From the IMG/VR virus record IMGVR_UViG_3300045974_000166, positions 124,001 to 188,000 of that record: a stretch of DNA of 64,000 nucleotides. One strand, given 5' to 3'. Shown piece by piece: positions 1 through 8,617 of this stretch (position 1 is the first letter of the stretch; every line of letters begins with the position of its first letter). A program made the position numbers and the translations under genes. Origin of the DNA: a virus. Below the pieces are notes generated by a model that did not search any database, was not told the DNA's origin, and saw only the letters and a program-made list of their open reading frames with translations.

Positions 1-527
1 TTCATCAAACTACTCAAAATGAAGAATCTATGGAGAAGTTAGGGCGAGAATTATATAAAGTTTTTAATGGAGATGATAGATTTACGTATGATATTCAGGA
101 CGTTCGTGACTTGGGCGGGGACAAAGGAAAGAATATTGAAAAGTTACCAAAAAATTATTTTGAAATTAGAAGAGATAAATTGATTGCCATACTTTTCCCA
201 GAGAATTTAAGAAATTCTGTAGACAAACACCACGAAGAAATAAAGGGAAATCCAGTATCATATATTTGTTATGCATCAAAACCGAATCATTTTTTGATTA
301 GGTCAACGGGAAGAATTGGTAAATGTACTGTTGCATTAGAGGATGAACGGAATGATATAGGCGAACTTCATATAGATGGATCAATGACATTCGATAACGA
401 TTTGCTAATGCAATGGTCGAAGGGCTTTAATACATTTGATCAAAAGAATCTTGCGTGTCCAGCCTGGAAGGTTGAGATGCCAAAAACGAGCAAACGCATT
501 ATTCCAATTGGCGTAGCTACAACCTAG
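1..527 (+). CDS. C-terminal part of a radical SAM/SPASM-type peptide maturase (5' end outside window)
   Basis: The frame is open to the left edge, so only the last ~174 codons are seen; the ATG at 30 is internal. The visible part looks like the C-terminal domain of peptide-modifying radical SAM enzymes: YASKPNHFLIR, then GRIGKCTVALEDERNDIGEL and ACPAW, the spaced Cys typical of auxiliary Fe-S (SPASM-like) domains. The CX3CXXC radical SAM motif would lie upstream and cannot be checked. It sits 39 bp before a double-glycine precursor peptide and its exporter, so it probably modifies that peptide. Family call from remembered motif pattern; moderate to good confidence. Confidence 0.7.
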   Translation, partial: HQTTQNEESMEKLGRELYKVFNGDDRFTYDIQDVRDLGGDKGKNIEKLPKNYFEIRRDKLIAILFPENLRNSVDKHHEEIKGNPVSYICYASKPNHFLIRSTGRIGKCTVALEDERNDIGELHIDGSMTFDNDLLMQWSKGFNTFDQKNLACPAWKVEMPKTSKRIIPIGVATT

Positions 528-566
528 GTTGTAATAATTTAAATTGGCTTTTAAAGGAAAATAGAA

Positions 567-785
567 ATGAAATTCTCAGTAAATAAATTCGGTAAAACTA
601 TGTTGAATGACGAAATGCTTTCGTCGATTGAAGCTAATGTGTCATTGGCCACGGCCGGTGGCCAGACTACCACCAATTCTAAGAATTGCAGTAGTTCAAC
701 AAATGAAGTGTGTAGAAACACCGGTGATTGTACTAACGCCAATAATACACTTGTTTGTACTGGCACCAAAGTACTCCCTCAGTAA
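567..785 (+). CDS. RiPP/bacteriocin-type precursor peptide with double-glycine leader
   Basis: 72 aa with SD AAGGAAA. The N-terminal leader ends in SLATAGG (Gly31-Gly32), a double-glycine site of the kind cut by C39 peptidases. The predicted 40-residue core has Cys at 41, 49, 55 and 64 and is rich in Thr, Asn and Ser. It lies between a radical SAM maturase end and a C39 exporter, which is the classic order of a modified-peptide locus. Class (sactipeptide, ranthipeptide or other) cannot be told from sequence. Seen: leader, Cys pattern, neighbours. Inferred: modification and export. Confidence 0.8.
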   Translation: MKFSVNKFGKTMLNDEMLSSIEANVSLATAGGQTTTNSKNCSSSTNEVCRNTGDCTNANNTLVCTGTKVLPQ

Positions 786-820
786 GTAGTAATTATTTAA
801 AATAGTCTAGTTTAGATTTT

Positions 821-840
821 AGGGGAAACTAGTTTCCCCT
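821..840 (+). other. 20-bp perfect palindrome between precursor and exporter genes
   Basis: AGGGGAAACT followed by its exact reverse complement. In RNA it would form a hairpin of up to 8 bp with a 4-nt loop. No U-run follows on the + strand, so it is more likely an RNA-stability or attenuation element that lets the precursor be made in excess over the transporter than a full terminator. Confidence 0.5.
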
Positions 841-876
841 AAAAAGTATATTTTGAAATATAATTATGAGAACTTA

Positions 877-2976
877 ATGTCTTTATCATTTGTCTTTGAT
901 CATAAAAATAAATGGCCCAGTGTAAAAAGGCCATTCGTCCCATTACAAACAAATCAGGCAGAGTGTGGTGTAGTTGCCGCAACAGCACTTGCTTGGATGT
1001 ACGGTGTACGTGTTAGTTACTCTGCTCTTTTAAATGTTGCCGGTGGAGCAACTCGGGGTCTTACATTAAGTCAAGTAAGAAGTTTACTTCGTCGAACTGG
1101 ATTTCAATGTGAAGTATATACAAGTGATCCAGAAACAATAGCAAATCAGTCGGGTTGCTCAATAGTACTCAAAAAGACAGGACATTTTTTGACTTTGGGC
1201 CCGCTTACCAGATGGGGTACACGAGAAGTTTTTGACCCAGCATTCGGCTGGTCTAAAATTGGTGTGAAAGATCTTGCAGAAGCCATTGAACCATATTCAA
1301 TAGAAATACTGCCAATACAGTCGGGATGTAAACTTCCGTTGCACCCAAAATTCCCATGGAAGGAATTTTTGAAAGAAGTAATTAGTCAGCGAATGTTGAT
1401 TAAGACATTGCCGATTTTATTTGTTGCTCAATTAGTTGCCGTATTATTTCCTTTGCTATCTGCAAAGGCATTTGATTCTCAGTTCAATGCACCAACGCCT
1501 GGCCTACAATTAGCAGTATATATTGCTCTGGTAAGTGGCCTTGTTGGTACCGGAATTTCTTTAGTTGGTGGTTGGTTTAAATCTCAACTTAAAGCAGATT
1601 TGGTGGGTAGGTCAATCAATGACGCCGTCAAAAAAGTTTTTAATATAAAGTTATCATTTCTGAGAAATAAATCAACAAATTCGCTAATTGGACTAGTCAA
1701 TTCTGTGGAGACAATAACACAAGAGATTCTGAACATTGTATCCGACTCTGCGGTAACTCTTATATTAGCTTTAGCGGCCTTTGTGATGCTTATGAAGGCT
1801 TCACCGATAATAGGTTTAATGTCATTTGGTTTAATTTGCTTAAGATGGTTAATAGATGTTTCAACCTATAAACAAATGGAACGGCTGGGAGAAAAGCATT
1901 TTAAGAACAGTGTCAGAAGTAAGCTTATGGTTTCTGATATGCTCCGTGCTATTATCCCAATGAGAATTGGTGGTACACAGATGCAAGCAGCACAACTTAT
2001 AAATGTACAAACCAACCATCTGGTAGAATCAGAGTATGAACTCGACAAATACAAACAGAATATTAATTCCATAATAAGTGTTTTCACAGTCATTGATAGG
2101 TTGGTATTAATGTTGGTAGGTGCCGAACTTGTCCGTCAAAATCTCATAACGCTTGGAACACTAATTTCGTTGTCAATTTATCGTGAAATGGTAAATTCCG
2201 GGGTTGGAGCAATTTCCTCTCTCTATAGTTCGACACATATAGCAGCTGCATATTCTCTTTCTCTGGCTGATGTGTATAAAGAACAAGAGAACACAATAAT
2301 TATTCATAGATTACCCGAAGATGGAAGTCTTAAGATTGATAACATTGATCTTTCATATTCTGAGTTGTCTGAACCTGTTCTCGTTGGTTTATCTTTGGAT
2401 ATTAAAAGCGGAGAAAATGTAGTTATAACGGGCCCTAGTGGTGCCGGGAAATCAACACTTTTAAAAGCAATTGCTGGACAACTCATACCAACATGTGGCA
2501 CAATCAAATTTGGTGGTATTGAATCATCAGAAGACACAATACATTGCATTACGAAATATATTGGATTCGTAATGCAAGATGATAAATTGATCCCAGCCAC
2601 AGTTGGTGAAAATATTAGACTATATAGAAAAGTTGATGACTCTGATCTAATTACTGCAGCTAAAGCAGCTGAACTCCACGATTTTATAATGTCCCTTCCG
2701 ATGCGATATGAAACCCCGATTTCCGAAGATGAATCTTCGTTTTCTGGTGGTCAAAGACAGCGTATTCTGCTAGCAAGAGCTTTATATGGAAGTCCTCTTG
2801 CCTTGATTTTAGATGAAGCAACAAGCTTTTTAGATACTGAAACTGCACAAGCCGTCTCAAAAAATCTAAAATCTATGGGAATAACCCGCATACATTTTGC
2901 CCACAGAATGGAATCGATTGAAGCAGCTGACCGTGTTATTGACATTAGGACATGCTCGATGCCCACTCTTTATTAA
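877..2976 (+). CDS. Peptidase-containing ABC transporter (C39 protease, TMD and ATPase), PCAT type
   Basis: 699 aa from ATG 877 (GAG 5 nt upstream); an alternative TTG at 853 adds 8 residues. The N-terminal C39 peptidase has QAECGVVAATALAW (Cys30), GHFLTLGPL (His103) and VFDPAFGW (Asp120), the Cys-His-Asp triad. A membrane domain with several hydrophobic segments covers roughly 165-450. The ATPase has Walker A GPSGAGKST (519-527), signature SGGQ (623-626), Walker B LILDEA (Asp646, Glu647) and H-loop His676. It should cut the leader after Gly-Gly and export the core peptide across the inner membrane. All catalytic residues are present, so it looks functional. Confidence 0.92.
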   Translation: MSLSFVFDHKNKWPSVKRPFVPLQTNQAECGVVAATALAWMYGVRVSYSALLNVAGGATRGLTLSQVRSLLRRTGFQCEVYTSDPETIANQSGCSIVLKKTGHFLTLGPLTRWGTREVFDPAFGWSKIGVKDLAEAIEPYSIEILPIQSGCKLPLHPKFPWKEFLKEVISQRMLIKTLPILFVAQLVAVLFPLLSAKAFDSQFNAPTPGLQLAVYIALVSGLVGTGISLVGGWFKSQLKADLVGRSINDAVKKVFNIKLSFLRNKSTNSLIGLVNSVETITQEILNIVSDSAVTLILALAAFVMLMKASPIIGLMSFGLICLRWLIDVSTYKQMERLGEKHFKNSVRSKLMVSDMLRAIIPMRIGGTQMQAAQLINVQTNHLVESEYELDKYKQNINSIISVFTVIDRLVLMLVGAELVRQNLITLGTLISLSIYREMVNSGVGAISSLYSSTHIAAAYSLSLADVYKEQENTIIIHRLPEDGSLKIDNIDLSYSELSEPVLVGLSLDIKSGENVVITGPSGAGKSTLLKAIAGQLIPTCGTIKFGGIESSEDTIHCITKYIGFVMQDDKLIPATVGENIRLYRKVDDSDLITAAKAAELHDFIMSLPMRYETPISEDESSFSGGQRQRILLARALYGSPLALILDEATSFLDTETAQAVSKNLKSMGITRIHFAHRMESIEAADRVIDIRTCSMPTLY

Positions 2977-2977
2977 A

Positions 2978-3006
2978 TTTACACATATTGTTTGATGTGA
3001 TATAAT
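2978..3006 (+). promoter_or_regulatory. Phage early-type promoter (TTTACACAT / TATAAT)
   Basis: -35 TTTACA 2978-2983, 17-nt spacer, -10 TATAAT 3001-3006. Same extended -35 (TTTACACAT) as many other promoters in the window, which ties the peptide cassette to the phage. Confidence 0.85.
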
Positions 3007-3011
3007 GAACT

Positions 3012-5204
3012 ATGTTCCAGAATACTAAATGTAATATGTTTAAAAAGACTTTGGTCAGTTTATCAAGTATTTTTTTCTTAAACAGCTTTTCACATGCACA
3101 GACAGATACGAACCAGCCCAAATCATTGGTGCTGCAACAATCTTCAGTGCCAAGCGACTGGGTTCACTCCTCAGAACTAGTGCCGTTGAATGCACTTCAC
3201 TCGGATCTCAAATATGAAATTGCTTCCGCGGCTTCATCAACAATTGTTCCAAGTAAGTACATAACCCGAGTCTCAACATTTCATGATCGCAATGCTTTGT
3301 ATGTTGAAATCAACGCGATAGACCCAACCCCAGATAAGATCATTGCTGCTAACGGAGTTCATGACACCGTAACAGTGGGTGATAAGGTTCAGTTATTTGT
3401 AGACCCATTGGGTACTGGTCGTAGGGCATATGTCTTTACTGTATCTGCCTCTGGTTCAACCGGTGATCAGATCATTAGTTCTGTTGGGGAAGCTTCCCCA
3501 AATTGGAATGGTCAATGGGAATCTAGTACAAAACGTACTAGTACCGGATATACGGTAAGGTATCGCATACCATTTCAAACAATAGAAGTTCAAGAAAACT
3601 CAAAAGACATAGCAATAAATGTTAATCGTTCCATAGGATATGGCCAGCGTGAAGTATTAAGTTGGGCTCCAGTTGACGTCCATCTTTCATGTGAGGTGTG
3701 TCAGTTTGAACATTTTAAACTTGATGATTTACAAGCACAAGAATCACAATTGCTATTGTCACCATATATTGTATCACGATATATTCAACAAACTGGTAAA
3801 AGTACTACTAAAGAAACTTACACAGGTTTAGATATGCAATGGTCAAAAAATGGGAACAAAATCATTGGAACAATTCGACCAGACTATTTGCAACTAGATT
3901 TTGATTCATTTCAAATTACAACCAATAGAAGATATGCAATTAATCTCACGGAAAATAGACCATTTTTCACACAAGACAGAGGCCCTTTTAACACAGAGAT
4001 GAGTTTAATTTATACCCGAGCAATTACTGATTTAGATTGGGGCGTTCAATATGTCGGCCGACAAGCTGATCAGACTTTTGGAGTCATAGTTGCCAAAGAC
4101 CGCTATACAAATATTGTTCGGCCGGAGATACTTGGGTCAAGTCTATCTTCACAAGAAAGTGGATCCACCAATGCTATCGTAAGTTATGGACTTCAACTGA
4201 ACGACAAACTAAGACTTGGGACATTGGCAACAGTGCGTTTTGGTGATAATTATCAAAACACTATGATATCTGGTTCACTCGGTTGGAGTCCTTCGGCCGA
4301 AAATTCATTCACAGTTGTAACAGCTTATTCGCAGACCCGCGATCCAATACAGGCAACTGTTCCTAATGGTAGCGCATTTTATTTGAATCATACTTATTCT
4401 GATAAGACTCTTTTTTCACAGTCTAGCATTACATACGTCGCCGAAAATTTCAGAGCTGACATGGGATATATGAATTTGGCTGGGGGAACCAGATTTTCAA
4501 ATTACGAAAGTTTGAACTTCGACCAGTCAGAAAATGACTTTATTACATCATATGGTGGTTATGTCACTTTTGATACGACTATAGATGCAGACAATAATCT
4601 AGTGAGTTATGACCAGACTTTGTCTGCATCTATAACTATGAAATCCCAGTATATATTTTCTATCAGTAAGCAAAAGAACATGTATATATTCGACACAAAG
4701 CGATTTTTGTCCGACCAAACAACTATCAATTTTGATGCAACACCATTTAACTGCTTCACTATTATGTCATCTTTCGGCCGTGGCACAACAACCGATTTCA
4801 ATGTTCTAGAACAGCGTCCACTTAGTAGTATGATGTTTACAACGGTGTGGCAAATTACATCACAGTGGAAAACTTCTACATCTATTATAAATGAAAAAGA
4901 CGCCGATTCAAACGATCTTGGATATAAAGCTAGGGTTGTCAATGTCAAACTGTCATATTCTCCCTCAAAATTCCACACTCTGAAATTACAATTGGCGCAG
5001 TCTAGTACTTTACAGAAAGATCTATTTGATGGGATTCTGTATGAACAACATTCAGTAAGTCAAAAAGAACAAATTGTTTACACATGGAATCCGCAAATAG
5101 GCACAACTTTAGTGCTTGGTTGGCAAGGTAATAGAACCAAGACTGATGGTAAGATTTCGACTCAAACAACTGCAGTCTTTGGTAAGTTTGTAAAAGTATT
5201 TTAA
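3012..5204 (+). CDS. Large secreted outer-membrane protein (DUF5916-like: CBM9-like domain plus beta-barrel)
   Basis: 730 aa from ATG 3012, only 5 nt after the -10 box (leaderless); ATG 3036 is an alternative. A signal peptide ends near SFSHA. Residues ~35-240 resemble the carbohydrate-binding-9-like domain that precedes the barrel in DUF5916 proteins. The rest alternates aromatic and polar residues and ends in Phe (KVF), like an outer-membrane barrel. It follows the exporter with its own promoter and may be the outer-membrane partner or receptor of the peptide. The family call rests on overall pattern. Confidence 0.6.
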   Translation: MFQNTKCNMFKKTLVSLSSIFFLNSFSHAQTDTNQPKSLVLQQSSVPSDWVHSSELVPLNALHSDLKYEIASAASSTIVPSKYITRVSTFHDRNALYVEINAIDPTPDKIIAANGVHDTVTVGDKVQLFVDPLGTGRRAYVFTVSASGSTGDQIISSVGEASPNWNGQWESSTKRTSTGYTVRYRIPFQTIEVQENSKDIAINVNRSIGYGQREVLSWAPVDVHLSCEVCQFEHFKLDDLQAQESQLLLSPYIVSRYIQQTGKSTTKETYTGLDMQWSKNGNKIIGTIRPDYLQLDFDSFQITTNRRYAINLTENRPFFTQDRGPFNTEMSLIYTRAITDLDWGVQYVGRQADQTFGVIVAKDRYTNIVRPEILGSSLSSQESGSTNAIVSYGLQLNDKLRLGTLATVRFGDNYQNTMISGSLGWSPSAENSFTVVTAYSQTRDPIQATVPNGSAFYLNHTYSDKTLFSQSSITYVAENFRADMGYMNLAGGTRFSNYESLNFDQSENDFITSYGGYVTFDTTIDADNNLVSYDQTLSASITMKSQYIFSISKQKNMYIFDTKRFLSDQTTINFDATPFNCFTIMSSFGRGTTTDFNVLEQRPLSSMMFTTVWQITSQWKTSTSIINEKDADSNDLGYKARVVNVKLSYSPSKFHTLKLQLAQSSTLQKDLFDGILYEQHSVSQKEQIVYTWNPQIGTTLVLGWQGNRTKTDGKISTQTTAVFGKFVKVF

Positions 5205-5233
5205 TTTACACATAATACTCGGTGGTTTATAAT
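5205..5233 (+). promoter_or_regulatory. Phage early-type promoter
   Basis: TTTACA 5205-5210, 17 nt, TATAAT 5228-5233. The stop codon of the preceding gene (TAA 5202-5204) is part of the conserved TAATTTACACAT box. Confidence 0.88.
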
Positions 5234-5262
5234 GAAACATCTTCTGAAACAAAGGAATAGAA

Positions 5263-5454
5263 ATGATCACTGTAGGAAAAATGGAGGACGGAAAGATTGT
5301 TCAAATCGTACGCACTGCCACCACAGTAGAATTTTCAAAGGTTCCTGGGTGGATCTGTATCTGTATTGACTTTGAAAAGCCGATTCGGAAGCAAGAACAA
5401 GTTAAGTGGATCCCAGGCGACACAAAGTTTACTTGGGTTCATGAATTCTCTTAG
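5263..5454 (+). CDS. Hypothetical protein (63 aa)
   Basis: SD AAGGAA 8 nt upstream; first gene after the promoter at 5205. No family recognised. Contains a Cys-X-Cys (ICICIDF). Followed after 8 bp by the next gene. Confidence 0.7.
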   Translation: MITVGKMEDGKIVQIVRTATTVEFSKVPGWICICIDFEKPIRKQEQVKWIPGDTKFTWVHEFS

Positions 5455-5462
5455 GAAACATT

Positions 5463-5753
5463 ATGGGTAAGAAAACATTCTCTGTCGAAAAAATGCGTCT
5501 TGACATTAACTCTAGTCTCAAGAATTCAACCTCTGACTATTGTTCGAAAGATGTTCGTCAAGGTCTCTGCAATGCTCTAGAGTATGTGCTTCATACTTCT
5601 GGAAACTACCACGGCTTTAAGTACCTTTGGCAAGATGCTGTGCCGCAGGGCGAATTACCGGGTATCGTTGTGCATGGGCTAATTGAAACCACGCCACAAG
5701 AAGTTCGCTTTGCCAAAGGTACTGTGGATGAAACCCGCCGGGAATACTTTTGA
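5463..5753 (+). CDS. Hypothetical protein (96 aa)
   Basis: Second gene of the operon; N-terminus MGKKTFSVEKMRLDINSSLK. Predicted soluble, no family recognised. Its stop TGA overlaps the TTG start of the next gene by 4 nt. Confidence 0.7.
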   Translation: MGKKTFSVEKMRLDINSSLKNSTSDYCSKDVRQGLCNALEYVLHTSGNYHGFKYLWQDAVPQGELPGIVVHGLIETTPQEVRFAKGTVDETRREYF

Positions 5754-5926
5754 AACCCAATAAAAAGATTCGGAAGTCAATTGCCGACTGGCAAAGTTCT
5801 CAAAAGCAAGTAGAACTTTGCCCGGCATGTTCTGGCTCGGGTTATTATGATGTGCAGGGAAGTCCAAAATGTGGATCCTGCTCTGGAACAGGAATTAAAA
5901 ATGAACCTAGTCGAACAAATCGTTGA
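5750..5926 (+). CDS. Small zinc-finger protein with two CxxCxGxG motifs
   Basis: 58-codon frame with TTG start coupled to the upstream stop (TTGA). Carries CPACSGSGYYD and CGSCSGTG, the DnaJ-type CxxCxGxG zinc-binding repeat, as in small phage anti-TRAP/DnaJ-finger proteins. No ATG is available. The function is probably protein-protein interaction or chaperone-like; not assigned. Confidence 0.6.
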   Translation: MKPNKKIRKSIADWQSSQKQVELCPACSGSGYYDVQGSPKCGSCSGTGIKNEPSRTNR

Positions 5927-6140
5927 ACTTGCCAAAGAGATTGAGGCAGAAGACCCGATTGATTTTGGAATGCTTAATGTGTCTGAAGACGTCGCGTATT
6001 CCATAATGGCCTCGGGCGTACTCGATTCGTATCTGATGAATGATCCCGAGGATCGCGATCTGATTCTTATGGCTACTGTTACTAAACTAATAGTAGAAAA
6101 TTTTGTACTTAACTTAGAAAAGGCTAAAAGAAATGAGTAA
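5901..6140 (+). CDS. Hypothetical acidic protein (79 aa)
   Basis: ATG 5901 preferred (AGGAAT upstream) over an in-frame ATG at 5847 inside the zinc-finger gene. Helical and acidic, N-terminus MNLVEQIVELAKEIEAED. Overlaps the preceding gene by 26 nt. Confidence 0.65.
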   Translation: MNLVEQIVELAKEIEAEDPIDFGMLNVSEDVAYSIMASGVLDSYLMNDPEDRDLILMATVTKLIVENFVLNLEKAKRNE

Positions 6141-6405
6141 ATTAGTAATGGTAGAATGTGTTTCTATGTTCCGAATTCGGTATGTCGTTGAGGTACCCGA
6201 TGACCACCCTGAGTATGCGCTTGATTCTGTCACGTGTCAAGAAGTTGAAGAATTTGATCAAGAACATCTCGGAGAAACTATTGTCTCACACCGCGTTGTT
6301 ACGGAACAAGAAGTGCTCGATCAATTTGAAAGCGGCAATCTTGCTTACTGCGCAGGTTGGACAAAAGAACAAAAACTCGCGAACGTCTTTAAGGTAGAAG
6401 TATGA
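6133..6405 (+). CDS. Hypothetical protein (90 aa)
   Basis: Overlaps the previous gene by 8 nt and the next by 4 nt (ATGA). Acidic, mixed alpha/beta; no family recognised. Confidence 0.7.
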   Translation: MSKLVMVECVSMFRIRYVVEVPDDHPEYALDSVTCQEVEEFDQEHLGETIVSHRVVTEQEVLDQFESGNLAYCAGWTKEQKLANVFKVEV

Positions 6406-6557
6406 ACGACTATATCACCGACACAATCGTTCGCGAAACTAGGTCTACTGTTTATAATGCAGGTCTTGTGGCCGATCAAATGGAACGGGTAGCATATCAA
6501 TTCGATACATTCGTTGAACTTTACAGACTTTTTTGGCAACTCCCACCTTCAAAATGA
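6402..6557 (+). CDS. Hypothetical protein (51 aa)
   Basis: Short frame joined by ATGA overlaps to both neighbours (6402-6405 and 6554-6557). Starts MNDYITDTIVRETRS. No family recognised; the coupling argues that it is real. Confidence 0.6.
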   Translation: MNDYITDTIVRETRSTVYNAGLVADQMERVAYQFDTFVELYRLFWQLPPSK

Positions 6558-7039
6558 GCATTTATACTATGAAATTTCTTCGGCCAACTTGCTATATGCT
6601 GATTGGTGTTCCTGCATCTGGGAAAACTACTTGGACTATCAAGAACCATCCGTCTATCGGATATGCTTCGACCGACAAGTATATTGACCGGTTTGCAGCT
6701 GAACGTGGTGTGTCTTACGATGATGCATTCGACACCAGCATCAAAGAAGCAACTTCGCTGATGATTGAAGAAGTTGGGACTTATGTCGTCGAAGAAAAGG
6801 ATTTTGTTTGGGATCAGACAAATCTGTCCAAGAAATCTCGAGCAAAGAAATTGAAATTTCTCAGTGACTACAATGTCGTTGCTGTTGTTTTTGAAACACC
6901 CGAAAAGAGTGTCTTGAAAGAACGTCTTGACCGCCGTCCTGGAAAAACTATTCCACACTCAGTGCTGAAATCAATGCTGGAAAGTTTCGAACTTCCTACC
7001 ATTGACGAAGGTTTCTCTAAAATTGTTATCGCCGAATAA
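6554..7039 (+). CDS. P-loop kinase, polynucleotide-kinase-like
   Basis: 161 aa from ATG 6554 (ATGA overlap). Walker A IGVPASGKTTW near residues 18-28, then WDQTNLSKKSRAKK and an Arg-rich lid (ERLDRRPGKT), the layout of T4 Pnk-like and zeta-toxin-like kinases. T4 Pnk kinase phosphorylates 5'-OH ends in tRNA repair. A metallophosphoesterase gene follows after 1 bp, recalling the kinase plus phosphatase pairing of bacterial Pnkp. Substrate is inferred. Confidence 0.7.
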   Translation: MSIYTMKFLRPTCYMLIGVPASGKTTWTIKNHPSIGYASTDKYIDRFAAERGVSYDDAFDTSIKEATSLMIEEVGTYVVEEKDFVWDQTNLSKKSRAKKLKFLSDYNVVAVVFETPEKSVLKERLDRRPGKTIPHSVLKSMLESFELPTIDEGFSKIVIAE

Positions 7040-7040
7040 A

Positions 7041-7598
7041 ATGATCTATTTCACTTCAGATCTTCACATTTACCACAGACGGATCCAAGAGTTCTGCCCA
7101 ACTACTCGGTCGGGTAAAGATTGGGAAGAAATGTCCGAGATTCTCTTGAGTAATTTAGAGCGAACTCTGAAGCCCGGTGATGTGCTGTACAACTTAGGTG
7201 ACGTAGCATTTCAGGGTGTTGATTTCTGCCATAAAGCACTGAGTCGTATTGCTGCGACTGGTGTCGAACACCATTTGATTTTGGGTAATCACGATCACCA
7301 CATGCGGAAGAACCAGCATCTCCGCGATCAATGTGCTTCGGTATCTCACATGAAGACTTTTGTGATTGAAAAGCAAATGGTTGTGCTATGTCACTTCCCA
7401 TTGGCACATTGGGAATCTGAAGAAACTAGTTTCCACCTTCACGGACACTGCCATGGGTCGTACCAAACGGACGGTAACATTCTCGATGTTGGAATCGACA
7501 ACCGAGCAGAAGCTGATATGATGCCATGGACTTGGGACGAAGTCAAGCAGTACATGAAGACTGTGAAGCCTAAGGTCGGTCATCACGGAGCCTCGTAA
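7041..7598 (+). CDS. Calcineurin-like metallophosphoesterase
   Basis: 185 aa from ATG 7041. Metal-binding motifs: SDLHIYH, LGDVAF, LGNHDHH, CHFPLAH and HGHCHG. Follows the P-loop kinase with a 1-bp gap, so the two are co-translated and may act together in nucleic-acid end repair. A wider nucleotidase role is possible. Confidence 0.85.
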   Translation: MIYFTSDLHIYHRRIQEFCPTTRSGKDWEEMSEILLSNLERTLKPGDVLYNLGDVAFQGVDFCHKALSRIAATGVEHHLILGNHDHHMRKNQHLRDQCASVSHMKTFVIEKQMVVLCHFPLAHWESEETSFHLHGHCHGSYQTDGNILDVGIDNRAEADMMPWTWDEVKQYMKTVKPKVGHHGAS

Positions 7599-7627
7599 TT
7601 TACACATAATACTCGTTGTAGTATAAT
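7599..7627 (+). promoter_or_regulatory. Phage early-type promoter
   Basis: TTTACA 7599-7604, 17 nt, TATAAT 7622-7627; TAA stop of the phosphoesterase gene is within the box. Confidence 0.88.
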
Positions 7628-7648
7628 AATTGAAATTGAAGGATCAAA

Positions 7649-7996
7649 ATGATTGATGCAAAAACGGCCCGGACTCTTGTTGAAGAGAGCGATACTTTGA
7701 TGGTAAAATACCTCGAAGATCTGGGGAATCTTATTGAACGCGAAGCTAAACTTGGTAAACGCCATGTTTTTCCAGCAAATTCCGGCCTTCAATTCAGATC
7801 AATTTATGATGTCGCCCATGAAGATTGCCGGGCATCAGAAATGAATGGTTTACAGAAGTTGATTAAAGCTAGACTCAAATTGCTTGGGTTTGATATGTGT
7901 CTAGAAAAGCAAAAAGTCCAGATTGGTGGCGGCTTGGGATGGATGGATGACGAAGTTCGGCATGAGTTTCATGCCTCCATCAAGATTTCTTGGTAA
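7649..7996 (+). CDS. Hypothetical protein (115 aa)
   Basis: SD AAGGA. Single gene between two promoters. Helical N-terminal half, C-terminal part with KQKVQIGGGLGWMDDEVRHE. No family recognised. Confidence 0.7.
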   Translation: MIDAKTARTLVEESDTLMVKYLEDLGNLIEREAKLGKRHVFPANSGLQFRSIYDVAHEDCRASEMNGLQKLIKARLKLLGFDMCLEKQKVQIGGGLGWMDDEVRHEFHASIKISW

Positions 7997-8025
7997 TTTA
8001 CACATAATGCTCGTTGTAGTATAAT
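7997..8025 (+). promoter_or_regulatory. Phage early-type promoter
   Basis: TTTACA 7997-8002, 17 nt, TATAAT 8020-8025. Confidence 0.87.
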
Positions 8026-8063
8026 TGATCCATACCGAATCACTGCGGAGAATTGAAGTGTTT

Positions 8064-8225
8064 ATGTTTAAACGTGTGTGGGGTGACCGAAAAGTCGTAG
8101 AAATTCAAGAATTGGAAATCGAAATTTCTAAACTTGAAATTGAACAGGGTGGAAAGTACGGCCACTTATCTCCAAAGATTTCAAAACTGCTTCATAAAGT
8201 GCAAAAACTTCGTAATTCTCTTTAA
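8064..8225 (+). CDS. Small coiled-coil hypothetical protein (53 aa)
   Basis: ATG 8064 chosen because an in-frame ATG at 8025 overlaps the -10 box. Repeated EIQELEIEISKLEIEQ suggests a coiled coil. Confidence 0.6.
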   Translation: MFKRVWGDRKVVEIQELEIEISKLEIEQGGKYGHLSPKISKLLHKVQKLRNSL

Positions 8226-8232
8226 GAAATAA

Positions 8233-8406
8233 ATGAAAAAAGTTGTCTACAAAGGTCTCACCCTTGCCAAAGGCTCCAAAGCACTTGAGCTCTGGGAAGA
8301 TTGGCAGCGTGACACCAAAGATCGCAATGCTGCACAAAAGAAATTGGACCAGCATATGAAAGATGTCGAAACCCGTTATCGTGAATTGCTGGAGAAAGCA
8401 AAATGA
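8233..8406 (+). CDS. Small basic helical protein (57 aa)
   Basis: Lys/Glu-rich (MKKVVYKGLTLAKGSK...), ends ATGA with the next gene. No family recognised. Confidence 0.6.
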   Translation: MKKVVYKGLTLAKGSKALELWEDWQRDTKDRNAAQKKLDQHMKDVETRYRELLEKAK

Positions 8407-8615
8407 ACAAGCGCACTATGGAACTTTGGAAGCAGGCAACCGAGCATGCTTTTTCTGTGACTACATTGAATGAGACTCCCAAGGAATTTGAAGAACTGAA
8501 GTTGGCCAAGTTTGCTGAGTTGATTGTGGGGGAATGTGTAGATATTGCATGGCCGAATATCAACGGATTCGTTATTGCAAAGAAGATTAAAGAACATTTC
8601 GGAGTTAAGAGTTAA
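8403..8615 (+). CDS. Small phage protein of the FAELIVxEC...HFGV family
   Basis: 70 aa. Contains KFAELIVGECVDIA and ends KEHFGVKS. At least four paralogues with the same core lie at 11100, 13748, 13966 and 16412. A common signature in small early phage proteins of unknown function. Confidence 0.75.
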   Translation: MNKRTMELWKQATEHAFSVTTLNETPKEFEELKLAKFAELIVGECVDIAWPNINGFVIAKKIKEHFGVKS

Positions 8616-8617
8616 AG

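Noticed and set aside
821-840. Standard rho-independent terminator
   Set aside because: Perfect palindrome but no T-run after it on either strand suitable for the gene order.
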